A stretch of 64,000 nt of DNA from Nilaparvata lugens (taxonomy: Eukaryota > Arthropoda > Insecta > Hemiptera > Delphacidae): positions 15,309,872 through 15,373,871 of the forward strand of contig NC_052506.1 of the NCBI RefSeq assembly GCF_014356525.2, in the 5' to 3' direction. A program made the position numbers and the translations under genes. Below the pieces are notes generated by a model. That model saw only the letters and a list, made by a program, of their open reading frames with translations. It had not been told where the DNA came from and ran no database searches. Positions 13,801 to 28,100 of this stretch are shown here, in pieces. The first letter of the stretch is position 1; each line of letters starts with the position of its first letter.

Positions 13801-15300
13801 TTAGTAACAAACACATGTAACATGCATCTGCTGCCAATAACATCCCTTCAATTTGTAAGACTCGATATTATTGGAAGGAATATTGGTAATCGCAGTAAAT
13901 CCCCTTTCTGTTCTATTTACATAGTTTTATTTGGTTAGAATTTATTCAGAGTGAAGACCAGACCTTTTTGGGCTAGGTCATCTTATGTGAATTCCGGAGA
14001 GAGTATAACTCAAGGTTCACTATATTCCTTCTCTCCCAATCATTATGATGTTACGTGATATTTGTAAAAACCGTAGAGAGTAAAAAGAATTCAGTCACAA
14101 ACTAAACATTTGAATATGTGGTTCAGTTGATATTCAATTTGAGTGACAAAAGAGCAAAGAACATTATCAAATTTAAAAAATCGAAATAACATGGAACATC
14201 AATTCAGGCAACGATCAAATACTACCACCATTTTCACTTTAAATGTTCCAGTTTCATTTTTATTCATTGGAATATGATACTGACGGTGAATACGCATACC
14301 TACTTCAGATAGTGTTTGCTTTCAGCTGGTGGGTGTCGAAATGATATTGATAACTGGGAATGACTCTGGTTGTTCTCTTTTGTGGAAGCATCATTAAGTC
14401 GTGTCTCCCACGACGTGATATTTATTTATAGTTGGGAGTAAAGAGCCATCGTTAAAAAGCAGTTTCCAATTAGTATGAAATTAGAGCCAGCGATAAGTGT
14501 GAGTGAGAGGGTGAGGGTAAGTCACAGCAGGAAGGGAAGGTGCCTTGGTGAACACGTGGGCACACATGTTTTGCTGACAGATTTTATTGCTTGTTTTCAG
14601 CCTATCCTTGTCACACCCTAAATTTCTCAAACGCCAGAAGTCATATACATCCTGTTAGCTTTTCTTCACATAATCCTTCCCATTATATCCGTCAAGCTCT
14701 TTCAGACTTTGAAAAAGCTTTTCTCCGCCTCCCATTTCACCACTTTTACATATCTGTCTCATCCTTTAAATCTATTTCTATTGAATATCTTCACCTTATT
14801 CTTGCTCTTGTATGTACCAAATAAACCAAGTATGAAGGTAAATCAACCATGATAATACCCAACTCTACTAGTTTACACATTAATTCTGATTCTATTTATA
14901 GATTCATTTACACACAAAAGAATAATGATACAAATATACAATAACACATCAGTCTAGATAGAAACGTTGTTATGATGGCTATACTTATAAATTATCCAGA
15001 ATACTTTTGGATGTTTAATAATTTCAAATTCAGATGATGATGATGATGATGATTATGATTTTGTCACACAGATGTGAGTGTACACATGAACTTTAGTAAC
15101 ACATACTAATGCCAGATATTTTTCCCTATGAGTTCCACTAGATTGAATGGAACTTGACTAACATGATGTGTTTAATCTAATAGAATTTATAAGGATGGCA
15201 AAAAATCTTACGTCCAAAAATCGATGTGTGTGTAACTGGCTTGAGTGTAGATGTCATACTATCATTTTGTAGTAACACATACTCAGTGTGGAGGATTTGG
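13801..15300. other. AT-rich stretch, nothing recognised
   Basis: No supported gene or element. A short (GAT)n run lies near 15034-15053. Confidence 0.4.
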
Positions 15301-18140
15301 AGTTGAACTCATTCGCTCATTATTAGCCTACACAACTTGTAGTAGTAATGCTATTACAACTGAAGTACAGTAGCAGAAATGGCTTGTTGAATCTTGTTGA
15401 ATCCTTTGTCTTGGGAATGGTGCTGGAGCAAATGAAGAATGGTCGTAGAGCACAGAAAGCGAGAAACATCGTCTGGGGTTTTGTTTAGTCGCGAGTCGGT
15501 GGTGGTGATGGGGGGGAGCGTTTTGTAAGTAGCGGGCCACGCTGCCGAGCAGAACTTGAACAGCGGCGGCGCAATAGCGGTGCGGGCGAACTAGTTACAA
15601 ATTCTATTAATTCGAGGAAGGCCTCCCCACGCGCTGTTCGGTGACGGGGGAGGGGAGGAAGGCAGAAGGGTTGAAATGAATTAAACAGCCGGGGAGGGCA
15701 ATTTACCAGTTGACAATGCAAGTCCCTGCAAAAATAATTGCCTTCATTGTGTCCAGAAATTGAGTTTCTGATTGCCGACGAACCGACTTGCGTTTATGGA
15801 TGAGGGGGTGACGGCAATGATGAAGGAGGAGGAGGAGGAGGAGGTGCGATCGAATCGTGGCGACCGCGGAATCGGAGGCGGTTGTCGGTTGTTGGTTGCC
15901 GCCTGTCGCCGCCGCTCAACTCGTTTCTCTTATTGAAACGCTTTTTATTCAAAACGCTGGCTGCAGTGGACTCAGTCACTACTTTTCCCACGTGAGTTAT
16001 ATGTTGACTGGCCACAAGGTACAAAACACACCACAATAGGATCGCTCGAAATCCTATTACAATCGCTGGAAGTCACCCTCAAGGGTTTGCTCAGGCTAAC
16101 TGATTTCTGCACCAACATAATGCTACATGTTTTTCAAACAAACGCTCCGCTAGAGCCAAGGCGGAAAGTGGCGGAAAGGAAGACGTTTATTTCATGGATT
16201 TTTGATAACAAATTTTTCCTTGTTTTTGCTGATTGTAGAATCACATATTATTCTATTTCATTCTTGTAATGTTTATTTAATTTGTTCAGCTCATTTATCT
16301 GAGAAGCAAGATAAAGTATGGAACCGAATAGATGATGGAAATTCCAGTAAGATGAAAGTATTACAGTAATTCTTTTGTCACTAATTTTACTGTTACCATT
16401 GATAATTCATACACAAGTATTATTCTATGACATTATTCAACTACTGTTGTAGTTATTATCAGTCTATCAATTATCGTTTGTCACCATCTGACTTCTATTA
16501 ATCATACAAATAACTGAATTTAGTGTTTTTAAGAATCACTCCCATGATCTCACAATAACTCTTGTGACATAATTTTCTTGTCAACAACTGCTGGATTGTT
16601 GGATGTAAAACGAATATTTTAGTGCATAGAGTAGCATATTATGCGTAGCACAATAGGTATTGTTGGAGGAATGTTTGCTGAACAAAGTATTTTCATTGAG
16701 CTACCAACGAATTTAGGCGTTGGACATTTACATGGAGGAATATACTTTTCATTTCACTCTTGTTAGTTAGTTTACTCATGATTACGAAAGAATTTGACAT
16801 TATCATTGTGTACATCTAAAAATTGCATTTGTTCAAATGTTAATTGATATGAAATAATAATTATCTGTTGATCGAAATTCCAAATTAAAACCTGGCTACC
16901 ACCCCGAGGACATTGTATATTTATGTTAGTGCGGTACTTCAAAAAGGAAGACATACACAAAGATGAAGTCAGTGAAGTGTAGCTTGTTGAAAATTTATCC
17001 TGGTAAATGACTGCCAATAATCTAGAACTCTGAATTTCATTAGAAGCTAACCATGTTAATTCAATAGATGCGATAAATTTGAAAAGGCACTCCCTTTGCT
17101 CGACTCTTCTCGTTGCTCAGTAGCACGAGTCTTCTCATCACATCTGAGGGTGTGTAATTGAAGCTATAAATAGCGTTTCAGTTAATTAAAACTGCAACAA
17201 GGTTCGGAGGCGTTGTTAAGGGAGGCGAACGAGAATGAAAAGAAAAGAAAGAAACGTTGATGAAGAGGAAGAGAAAAAAGAGTAGAGGTGAGAAGTAAAG
17301 TAGCAGGGCTACAGCGTCATTGACGACGGCGAAATTTTGAACTAGGCTACATGAAGCGACGACTTGGCCGTCTGGCTACTGAAGCGGTACAGAGCAATCA
17401 AAATTCTAAGCCGTCCCCTCCGCTCCCGCGAGGGCCACAATAGGGCGAGGTTAATTGAATTCTATTGTGCCGGCGACCCCGCTCTAATCAGAGAACTAAT
17501 TTAAAAAAGCGATTCTTGATTTATATCTGAGCACTTTTGGAATTTTCTCTTTCCAGCGGAGTTGTGCTCACACAAACACAGAGCAGCAGCAATTGCCAGG
17601 CTTTCATCCCCCTCACTGAGCAACGCAACTAGCAACCAGCTACTGCACGCTCTTCTGACCATTGCGTTCCGTTCTTCAATTGGGGGAAGGGGGGGGGGTC
17701 CACCGCACACCCGTGCTACACAATCGACTCTAATTTAGTGGCCGTACTCCTCCAACCCCCCCTCAAACCAATCCACCCAATTGTATCTCTCGTTATAGCT
17801 CTAACTCAAAACTGCTCAAATATCGCCTAAATGCCGAGTATCCAGACTTTACTGTAGGTTAATCGCGCTCGTCCTTTCTAAACGTTAAGACCGCACCATC
17901 CACCCAACCCCCCACCGGGTATAAAACCTGTACTTTCATCATCACCCACCCCCCTACTCATAATCAACCCTGAGTAAAGTTGCACTTTACGAGCCACTTT
18001 AAAAGAGTTTCTAATTACAAGCCGTGCAGTTGGTGTCAATTATATCCTCCACTTCCAATAAGGCGCCCTGATTGAATTCATTCATTGCAGCCGGTTTACA
18101 GTCTGCTTCCTTAACGACATATTCAGACCAAATTTGAGCC
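15301..18140. other. Candidate regulatory patches upstream of Bx
   Basis: GC-richer patches at 15330-16160 and 17080-18140 have (GGA)n at 15825-15843 and multiple ATTA/TAATTA cores, such as 17170-17190 and 17995-18080. They are separated by AT-rich DNA with a family A MITE fragment at 16793-16905. Open frames in the patches occur on both strands and lack domain content. No gene is supported. Confidence 0.35.
16793..16905. mobile_element. Family A MITE fragment
   Basis: One arm only. ATTGCATTTGTTCAAATG, AATAATAATTAT and a degenerate CACCCCGAGGACATTG appear in the same order as in the intact copies. The second arm is missing. Confidence 0.6.
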
Positions 18141-20200
18141 ATTCAACGACAAAGAATAATAAATTCAGCTCTCCAAAGTACTGCTGCTATGGATTCAAGT
18201 GTTCTAATGTCCGTGCTAGAATGAAGAATAATTATGCTTTCGAGGATGAATACTAATGTTATTCATCTTTCAACTAAGAAGCTCCCTGAGGCATAAATCT
18301 CCTTCAACTTTTCAAACTATTGAACATTGCTGAGCATCCAGTTACTGTTGTATTGATTGCACTGAGAACACAAAATTCTCTTGACCTGTTAAGTAGCCAA
18401 ATGATTTTCAGTAGAAATGGGGTTTGAGAATAATGTTTGGATATCATAAGAAGAGTCCATGAATAATATTATATATAATTAGATTTAAGGTGAAACTTGA
18501 GAAAGATTCAATTAAATAAAAACATGGAACTGACCAACGGTATAGAACATGAAAAAGCACAACACTCTATAATATTCATCACTAAAATATTGAAACGTAC
18601 ATCACCTTCTGTCATCTATGAATCTAGAATGAAGAGTACACTACTACAGTATTTTGTAGTATGTCAGCTCTATCAGGTCTGTTAGTATTGAGCTCTGTAT
18701 TGCGGAGTATTGTTTATATAATCCATGTGAAGAACAAGACTCACTAATGACGGAATGCTTCTGAACATTAGCTGGGCTATCCTCATTAAGGAAATTGAAG
18801 GAGAGGAAATGATGAATCTACAAGAATTATTTGGTGCTACAGGAAAAAGTGTAGGAAACAAAATGTTAATAAGGATGTTGGCTAATTGAAACATAAGGCG
18901 TGATCGTTTTTAATGATGGTAGAGAACAACAAAGCATTCTGAATCTTCTTTAGGCTAGTTGCTGTGGGTTTTGGAATAATTCAACAATCTTGAATGTCTA
19001 ATTAGCAGTCAGGTAATGTTTGGATTTGAGTTCTAGAATGTGGCAACAATGCAGCCAGATTGACGCACCTCTACCACGGGGCGTATTGATGGAGAATAAT
19101 ACAGGAGGCTGTGAATGGGAAGCGGTGTCAAGCCATCTCTAAATTTGACAGGACAATGCTCGGTCTGATAATAAAAAAGACTTTTAACGGGCTTATTCAA
19201 TGTAGCCAGCGTCCAATTAGTCGTCTATTCACAACCTACATGATCTGTCCGGCCAAACACTAACGTGCTACTATTGCCTGCCTTGGTTCGATGAAGCTGT
19301 ACAGGAAAGAGGATGTCAATTCCAACACTTGATTGCTTCCCAAAAGGAAATAAATAATTGTTAAGGTAGAATCAAACAATAATCTGAAGAGATTGTTCAG
19401 AGTAATAGAGAATATGATAAATGACGATTTTTCATCAACAAAATAATGGCGACTTGGACAAACAGTTAAATGGAGAAATAATAAGCACAACGAAATCTTA
19501 TTGTATAGTGCAAGATCACAACTTGATCTCTCATCAACAGTTTTAGCAATATGGAGAGTCAATTCCTATTACAAATTATCAAATTCATTCTCAACCCAGG
19601 ACCCTATTGACTTTCAAACATCTACTAATCTAGTAGCTTAGTAAAACACAGAGACCTGAAAACTTACAAATTATAAATTTCTTCACACAAACATTCCAAT
19701 GAAACAGCATACCGTTTCTTTTTGACAACTTTATTTGAGTAAATGATTTAATCGGAACATGAAAATTAATCACATAATAATATTTAGAAAACCTGTTAAA
19801 TTGAATGAGATGAGTGAGAATAGGCTGTTTAAAGTAGCTGATGGATCTGCGTATTTTTTGTTCTGTTCATTGATAAAAAATGAAGCAATCCCTGATAATT
19901 AATTAAATGAGTTATTCAACTGGAAGATGAGTTAACACACTGAAACTATATATGTTATTACTAAAAATACATCCAGCATAAAATATCTGGATATCAAATT
20001 ATCGGTGCAGGTCATTGAGATTATCTTAGAAGATTTTATTCATTCTCGACTGTAGGTCTATACTAAAGATGTATCTTAATATTGTAAAAATATAAATACA
20101 TAAAGTTGATACTATAGGATAGCAAAATCTTGTTTCATGAATCAGTTTTGTAAATTAAATCCTCATTAGCCACTCAATTCAATTAATCTAAAAGGTACTA
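18141..20200. other. AT-rich stretch, nothing recognised
   Basis: Short frames at 18497-18894 and 19260-19562 have no features of proteins and no splice context. No repeats were recognised. Confidence 0.4.
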
Positions 20201-22800
20201 TGTTCTAAGAAATGTTTTTTAGCGACAATTTTAAGTGAATGGGCGAGTCATTCGCTCATGTTATCAATTAACGACTAATAATTAGGTGGAAAAGGAATCG
20301 AACCGAGATAGTGAGTGGCACAGGCCCAGCCAATCTGGCTGCTAGCAGCTAACAAGCTCGAAAAAGTTGCTAGACTTTTAATTGAAATTTAATGGGTTAG
20401 AATCAAAAGTTGCTAGTTTATCTTTTTCATGTAGATTCACTTAAAGAGCCGTTCTTATTGAGGTCAAACTCTATGATTGGAAACATTACTTTTTAATGAA
20501 TTGTTATTAAACATGCTCACTTTTAATGAAAACGCTCGTTCAATAATGACGCCGAGTCAATTTACATCGTTTAATAAGATATTTCCAAGCAATAAGCCCG
20601 GCAATATTAATTTCGATAGCTATCGCTTCAAAACGTGAAACTTTGAATATATAACAGCCTATTACGTAGAAACTTTTCCAAACTGTTATTAAAGCAGGAA
20701 TTTATAATTTACTATCACTTCAGCTCAGTCTATGACAAGTATTTCATTAATAAACTCAATTATATTGTCAAGCGTGATTGATTATTTTTTACGCCCATTC
20801 AATCAGAACAAATCAGTAGCCAGGGCACAATCAACGACCATTAGTGAACATCATTTGAGGAAACCCCTCAAGTTATATCACCTATGTAATGGTAGAGGTA
20901 AATAATTATTAGAGAAAGGTGAGGCAATTAGTTAATGTATCTCAAAGTTTTTTGAACGGGAGCGAAATAGGTGGGTCTTTATGAATAATCATTTAAATTA
21001 TAAGAAAGTTAATTGATTATTTTTCAAAACAATATTTGCAGCAAATTGATTTTTAGCCTGAGGTATAAAGAATAAATCGAAAATTGAGTCAGTATCAGTG
21101 AAACATTAAATGAAGAAAGCTTATTATCCTATTTAGGAACGTTATAAATGGATACTAAAAATGCTGATTATATTTGCTTAATATGAGGCTAAAGTGAATC
21201 TACAAATCATTTAATTTGCTGCACTTCACTTTTTTGGTCAATTCATTCCAACCAGAGTAAGAAACTTTATTCAGCTAACTTCAAATTCAATCTTGTTCAA
21301 TGAAAGAAAAATTTGGCTATTTATTCTTGGCTAAATGATTGAGCACTTTGATTTGATCACGGGTAGAAAAATGAACGACCTATCTAGTTCAGTTGTGGTT
21401 TATGACCATGCTGCTGACAATAGCATTTTCGTACTTTCAAAGATTCAATAACTGAAAAACCTAGATTTTATCACCATGAAATCTATTATGAAATATAATA
21501 TACGGATGTAGGATTAGTGAATTGGTACATGCGATTGCGTATCTGCGCAATTAGCACATTAGCACGTTATTTTGTTGAACACAACACGCAAGTTGTTTGT
21601 CGAGGTACGGCGTTATAGAGTACCTATATTCAGTGGAGCGGGTTTTTCTCTCTGAAATAAAAGTTTAATTAAGAGCGGCCTGAAGGCCGCTCAATTACAA
21701 TCTGAAAAACAGAAAACAGAAATTGATTAATACGAAATAATCAAAGAAAAATATCGGAGCCAATAAATAATAATAACGAACCAAGTCGTTATCAACTCTG
21801 TTTTTTGCTGCTCTGTGCTGGCCCAGTGAGACGTGCGCTCTCCTACCAAACAAAGACTAATTAAACGAAAAAACCAGCATCATATCGGGCGCAAGCGGAA
21901 TTTCGAAAATCTACAACTGAACGAGCACAGCCTAATAATGAGGGCTATGCGATATTAATTAGTAGACACCAGTTCACCCCATGATAACCGGATTTAATAA
22001 TACGACATTGTCAAACTGAGAGAGATGGCAGTGCAGGGAGCGAGAGAGCAGGATGAAGAGATGAAGCGTCATCCCAACTGAAGAAATTAATTCGAATAGC
22101 TGCCTTCGGGACCCAGCAGCTGGCTCGCATGCTACATACTAGATGACATAAAAAATGTTATAATTAACGAGACTCTCAACAGTTAATTGGAGAATTTTTG
22201 ATGAATAAATCTGTGAATAAAAATTATGACTATGGTATGCATTTTCACAAGGGAAAATTCTTGGAACAAAAAACGATTGGATTTGAGATGGTGGTGCTGT
22301 TTTCATATAATTGTCAACAACCAAGTAAAACTAGTAAACAACCAAATATCAAATAGAATGCTAGAATTCCATTTTTGAAATTCAAAAATTACGATATTTT
22401 ATGGTGTATGATATTCATGTCGAATTTCCAATAAAATTACAGTAGTGTGTTAAGAATGCAATTAGACTCTCTTAACCTACAACTTTCTGTCAACTAACGA
22501 AATAATCGCCTTGACGGGCAAGCGTGATCGATGGATTATAATTCAATCGCCAAATTTCTTCATTCGTTTCCAATATATACATGCAATAAACGATTCAAGC
22601 AATTCGATAATAGTTTATGGTGGTTTATTTCCATGTCGAAAATAAATTGGAGAATTGTATCTTATCTTGAACAAATGATTCAACGATTCGTATCAATTCG
22701 ATGCACATCAATATTGCAAAAAACGATCACAGCCTTGTAAGTATCCGTTGCTATCCAGTTAATTAAACTCGGCTCCACGCTGCGAGTATAACAAGATTTT
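20201..22800. other. Candidate regulatory patches upstream of Bx
   Basis: Two patches stand out, 20230-20700 and 21520-22130. Both have homeodomain-type cores (CAATTAACGACTAATAATTA near 20265-20284; TTTAATTAA near 21663; ATTAATTAG near 21954) in a moderately GC-rich setting. They are surrounded by AT-rich DNA. No coding exon was found on either strand. Confidence 0.35.
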
Positions 22801-24900
22801 TGTTATTGAAAAATTACCTAGAGAAGTGGCTGGGCGACTGAGAAGAGAACCACCTCACTTGACAGGCCGATTAGGTGGACTGAACACTGAACGCAATTTG
22901 AAGGACCGGTTAACAGAGTTCAGAGCCAACGATTGATGAGATCATGAGATCAGCAACAGACTCATTCAATAAGCTTCTAGGGCTTGGTATATCCTGAAGT
23001 TCATAACAACATATTATACTGTGATTGAAATTGGGATAAAACGTGAAAGCAATTTCAAAAAAGTATAATTTTAAAAAGCTCAACAGTATTTTATAATGAA
23101 ATACATATTCCCTTGAATCCTTCCAATACAGAGTCCACAGAACATGTTCCATTCTGCCTGAAATACTGTTTTATTGTTAGCATTCTATGCTACGCTTTAG
23201 AAATTCGACAATGATTATTAAGTAATAATATTGCTTCTAGAGAAACTACAAGGGAAATCAATAAAATGTTAATAAAGAGCTATATAGCTACAGTAGCATT
23301 GCAGTCATAGAATTCATTTCAGACCTGAGAAAGTATTGTATATTTCGAAAAATCGTAGAAAATACATGAACATTGTAATGAACGATCTTATTAAGGTTAT
23401 TCTTCTTGGAAATCTCAGGCGGAAAATTGAATCTCTGCTTGAAATTGTTATAGGAGTATCTTATGGATTCTGGGAGAAAATTAATTGAAATTATTCCACG
23501 AGTTTGTTCTTGGAAGGACTTTAATGAAGAGGTGAATGAAAGAGGGTAGAAGAAGATTGGTGGAGAAGGATGGAATTATGTGAGAGTTGGCAGTGGAAAA
23601 AGAGAGAAGAGCAGCTGCTTTTTTGTTGCAGTTGTGGTCCTTTGTATGATAGAGTGTAAATTAATTTTCTCACATCAGCCTCAGCAACATATCCGAGATT
23701 GAAAATTAATTAAGTTTCATACACACTCCAAAGAATTGCAAAATGTAATTGTTCATTAATCAATAACGAACTTGCACAGCATTGACAAACAACACCAAAT
23801 CAATGTAAAAATAAATTGTCTGATAGTGCCTGTTCCCATCGAATATTCTATTGATATTTCTTCTCCAGTTCTATCAAGTTTTTTGGGTTCAGGCGCTCAA
23901 TTTAAAAAATAGGCTATTCTCTAAAATAACTAAAAAGCAGTGATGGTTCTCTTAGATGTCCTGCTGATTTTATTCTCTAAAATAATTAAAAAGCAGTGAT
24001 AGTTCTCTTTGATGTCCTGCTGATTCTGTATAAAGGCAGAAAATTAAAACTTAATCAGGAATATTCCTTTCTTTTCTTAAATTGCTGTAATGTCTGCTCT
24101 CTCCTCAAATTGTATGATATGTTCCTCTTCTAAGAAACATTGTATTTTCAACTTTTTTATGCTTTTTATAATTGTCTCTAAAATCTCTGCACCAGATCTG
24201 CAAGTGCAATACAAGTAATTAGGATAGTTGAGTTCGACAAAACTTGAAAATGGTATTCCACATTACTGTACTATATAAAAGTTATGGGTGGATTTATACT
24301 ATTTGATCTTCATGGATGAAGATTGAACAACAATAAACTATTAACAATTTTCAGTTAGTTATCAAAGTGAAAGGAAGCAAAACCTATGAAGTAAATCTTG
24401 GAATAGTTTGTTACAATTCCTTACTCTTTCATCTTGTCATCTCAACCCTATTTATGGGTTATAGGTTATGCATTCTGAATTATAAATCTTCATTTGTTGT
24501 CATCCCATGTTGAAAAAGCACAATAATTTGTGAGAATGTATCTGTAGAATGAAGAACATAGGGTTCTATACTCATCGACCATTTGATTCCTGAAGACAGA
24601 GCTCTGGTTTTCTTGTGAGACTCTTTACTCTCCCGTAATAATAGCTCCCTATAATAAGAAATAAAAATCTTTGAAGATTCATTATGATTTCTCTACAGAG
24701 CACCTACTTTCAATTATGAAACTTGATTGAATCGTTTTGCTCACCTACAAGTGAAAATCACATAGGGGATGATTCTACAACTAGTTACATTATTTCCAAA
24801 AGATGCCTGTGTGTGTGCGTGAGTGCTCGCTTTCCTATTTACATTGACACATCACTCACACACACACACACACACACTGGCCGACCAATGATTGGTACAG
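22801..24900. other. AT-rich stretch with one tandem duplication
   Basis: No gene supported. It holds the 56-bp tandem duplication at 23915-24027 and a short (CA)n run at 24857-24876. Confidence 0.4.
23915..24027. repeat. Tandem duplication, 56-bp unit, two copies
   Basis: TATTCTCTAAAATAA, AAAAAGCAGTGAT and GATGTCCTGCTGATT each occur twice with a constant offset of 56 bases and few differences, which points to a recent duplication. No coding content. Confidence 0.9.
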
Positions 24901-25720
24901 AGCATTAAGTCACTCTCGGTGTTTCAATTGAATGTGTAAAACTCGTAGCTGGCCGAGCTTGCTGTAAGCCACGGCAGGGTGGGTGGGCGGAGGGCGAAAG
25001 AGGAATTCGGTTAAAGCACTCCAACAATAGGGTGGGGGCGGTGTGAAGGGGAAGGGTGGTACCCTCCCTGCTCTCACTCAGACCGCATTAAGTAACAGAC
25101 CATAATGATGTTTGCCCATTACTGAATGTAATTGAGAGTGGGCAAACAGGATCCAGAAACTTTGTCACTATCAGCCGCTCAGATCCATTTTCAATTTTCA
25201 ACCTGAAATTGCTTCTGCCTTCCCTCTTGCTCACCACCCAAACATCACTCGCTCTCTTTCACTCTCCATTTGATTCGCCTCCTCCTCCTTTTCCTACTCT
25301 TCATCCAAAACGCACCCGGTGCTCTATGAAGAACTCTTCTCCTTCATCTGCCGCTTCCCCTCCTCCTGCTCAGCAGACACCGCGCCAGCTCGAGATCTCT
25401 TTCGCTTGTGTGCGGGAATTTATAACACTAGCACTCGTTCGTTCTGTTGAAAAGGCAACTGGGGAAGAGCAGCTAGCGCGCATATAAGAGAGAGGTAAGA
25501 TCGTTCACCGATTGAAGCCAGCTTCATTTTCCATCGCACCTCGCCTTCAATACACAACCCCATTTAAGTCAACCCACAGAAGAGCCCCCTCGTCCAATTA
25601 TTATTAATCGACCCGTTAATGCTCTCTGTCGTTCCAATACAGATCGATTATCATCAACTGATCGCTTCGTGTCGTCGCCAACAATATAAACCAATTGAAT
25701 TTCCCCCATTTCAATTTAAC
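24901..25720. other. GC-richer patch with plus-strand donor-like site
   Basis: A GC-rich patch with CATATAAGAGAGAG followed directly by GTAAGATCG at 25475-25500, which could be a 5' exon end on the plus strand. No matching coding exon follows in phase. ATTATTAATCG and GTTAATGC cores lie around 25598-25622. Function unknown. Confidence 0.3.
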
Positions 25721-28100
25721 TTCTCCCCAATGCAATAAAAGCCAGGAAATATTGAACTCCTCTTTATTGCTAACTTTATTAGACGACTATCTAAATCGGT
25801 CTGAGCCGATTGTGAAAGACGTTCAATGGAAAGATTATAATATTGGACTCGCGTTTTACTATTTGGTTCGATCATTACTCATCACTATCAGCAGTACTAG
25901 CTTCTTATCATGGAATCTCTAGAATATTGATTCTGTATGTCTGATGATTATATAAGTAGAGTAAACTTAGTTGGATAGAAGTACAATAGTTGGATAGAAG
26001 CATACCGCGCAAAAAGTGGTATGAGCAGCAGTGTGACATGTGTTTGCCTTATCAGAGCCATAGACCGGGAGGGAGGGCAAACGAATCTGCCATGAATAAG
26101 CTATTTATGTGTGAGCTGTTAACTAATGGCTCTGTTAGCTATGGGTGACTTTATGGAACGACTATGCAACCGGGCATAAGTGAACTAAGTAAATTAATTG
26201 ATTTTCATCAAAATCCTATTCAATTTAATGTTTTCACACGTGGTGCTCAATCTTGTCAAGGTGCGTACAGACTTATGTGCCACGAACACGCACATTTCAC
26301 TTATCATCAGCTGATGCTAGTCTCATTAAATCTGTATTCGTACAGAAAAAATAAGATTCAGATATAATAAGCATAGCATAAGCTGATGAAAAGTGAAGCC
26401 TGTACGCACCTTCGCCTTTACGAACTTCGTAATTCGCCTACGTTTATTCGCCTTTGGATCTTAACCACTCTTATTCGTGGTGTATCCAGAGTAAATAAGA
26501 ATAAATGTAAAGAGAATTCAGTTTTCAAAGCAAATTTTAATCTTTGCTCTATGTAGAGCTGCTAATGATAGGAAAGACGCTTACACGTTCCACCATTCTA
26601 CTCAGAACAAGAGTGCATAAGAAGACATTGGACACAGATTAGAGTTGGAGCAAGAAAGCCCTTATTTCGTCAGTAGAGCATGAGCAATTAAGAGCGGGCT
26701 GCCTACACAAAGAGCAGCTCGTATTAAAAGTCATTGTTAATATTGTGGAGAGTGAAAACCAGAGGCAGCAAGCACTGCATTACAATACTTCATTAGAGTT
26801 CATCACAGTCACTTCATCTTCCTTCGCGTAGATCACAAGGTACCTTAATTTACAACAAATGTCGCACTAAAAGGTTTCAACTTTGTATTGTTCCGTAAAA
26901 ATGTCCCAGACTATTATCACGTGACATATTGTTGGGCTCTAAATTTTCTCTTTTGTTGTTCTTTCTTAGTGGGCTCATTTCTATTAGCGGCAATTCAGCA
27001 ATGATTTCTGACAATATTAAGCTATTGTTAGATAATTACCTCATCTGAATAATAGCTGACGTTCACCTCCGTTTCTATAAAAGTAGTTTTTGATTAGTCA
27101 ATTCAGTATTCTGCATTCATTGGACCTATCATAGTTTTATTAAAATTATCTGATATTAGGAGTAGTTTTGAAAAGCTTCTGTAGTTACTGCTCAAACCAA
27201 CATTGAATGTCTGTAAATCTGAACGATAAATCCTGGTCTCCTAGAACTATTCCCAAATTGAAATTCAATAGTAAAACATATATTTCAAATATTATTTATC
27301 CTCTAATGTTCATGAGTAGCCTAGAAAGCTGCAAATATGAGGATGAATTCACAACTGAATACTGAGGATGTATTCCACTGAAAAATAAACTTGGACTCAA
27401 TTTTTTTTTGCTCAGACATATACAAATTACTAAATTTTATGTAGAGAAAGCACATATTTCTTAATGGGATGAAAATTTCATGATAGGTCGTTTAATGATG
27501 TCCAATCCACTCTATACAACACCTTCTGACACCTTCATTGTAATCGGTATCACATGTTTCTTAAAGAATAAGAGCGAATTTCTCCAGCAAACCTCTTCAA
27601 GCTGCAGTAAAAGTAAATTTGTATGGTGGGGAGTCCCTTGGGGGAAGGTCCCACCGCCTGAATGGGCTACCGTCAAAGGACCACCGTCAATAGGCCTTAC
27701 GAATAGCTGCAGTCAACTTGAACCCCTCAAAATGGAAACGTGATTGATTTTCATAATGATATGCATCTTTACCGTGCAGACACCATCATTTCACTAAGTT
27801 AATGGATTCACAATTCATGATGCATGCATTTTCACCGAGCAGACACCATCATTTCTTGAATGAATGAATTTCAAATTTATTTGGAAGGTCCTCATTGTTT
27901 CAGGCTTTAGTAGGCCTATAGTTTCCCAATTATCTACGAATAGAGCCGTGACTGAGTTTCATAAGGAAATGTATTTTAATTGATAGAGTGGGAAGTAGAG
28001 TAGAGGATGAGGTGATGAGGTGCATGGTGCATGGTGCACCCCATGTGGAAGATTGGAAAGTGTAATGGACCTTGAACTCAATGGACAAGAACCGATCCAT
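25721..28100. other. AT-rich stretch with one MITE and a short local repeat
   Basis: Apart from the element at 26258-26412, the phrase CAGACACCATCATTTC occurs twice, near 27777 and 27840, within a loose tandem duplication. No gene supported. Confidence 0.4.
26258..26412. mobile_element. Short MITE
   Basis: The ends are AAGGTGCGTACAG and CTGTACGCACCTT. Inner inverted pairs include CATCAGCTGATGCTA against a TAGCATAAGCTGATG-type partner. Length 155 bases, with no open frame of note. Confidence 0.8.
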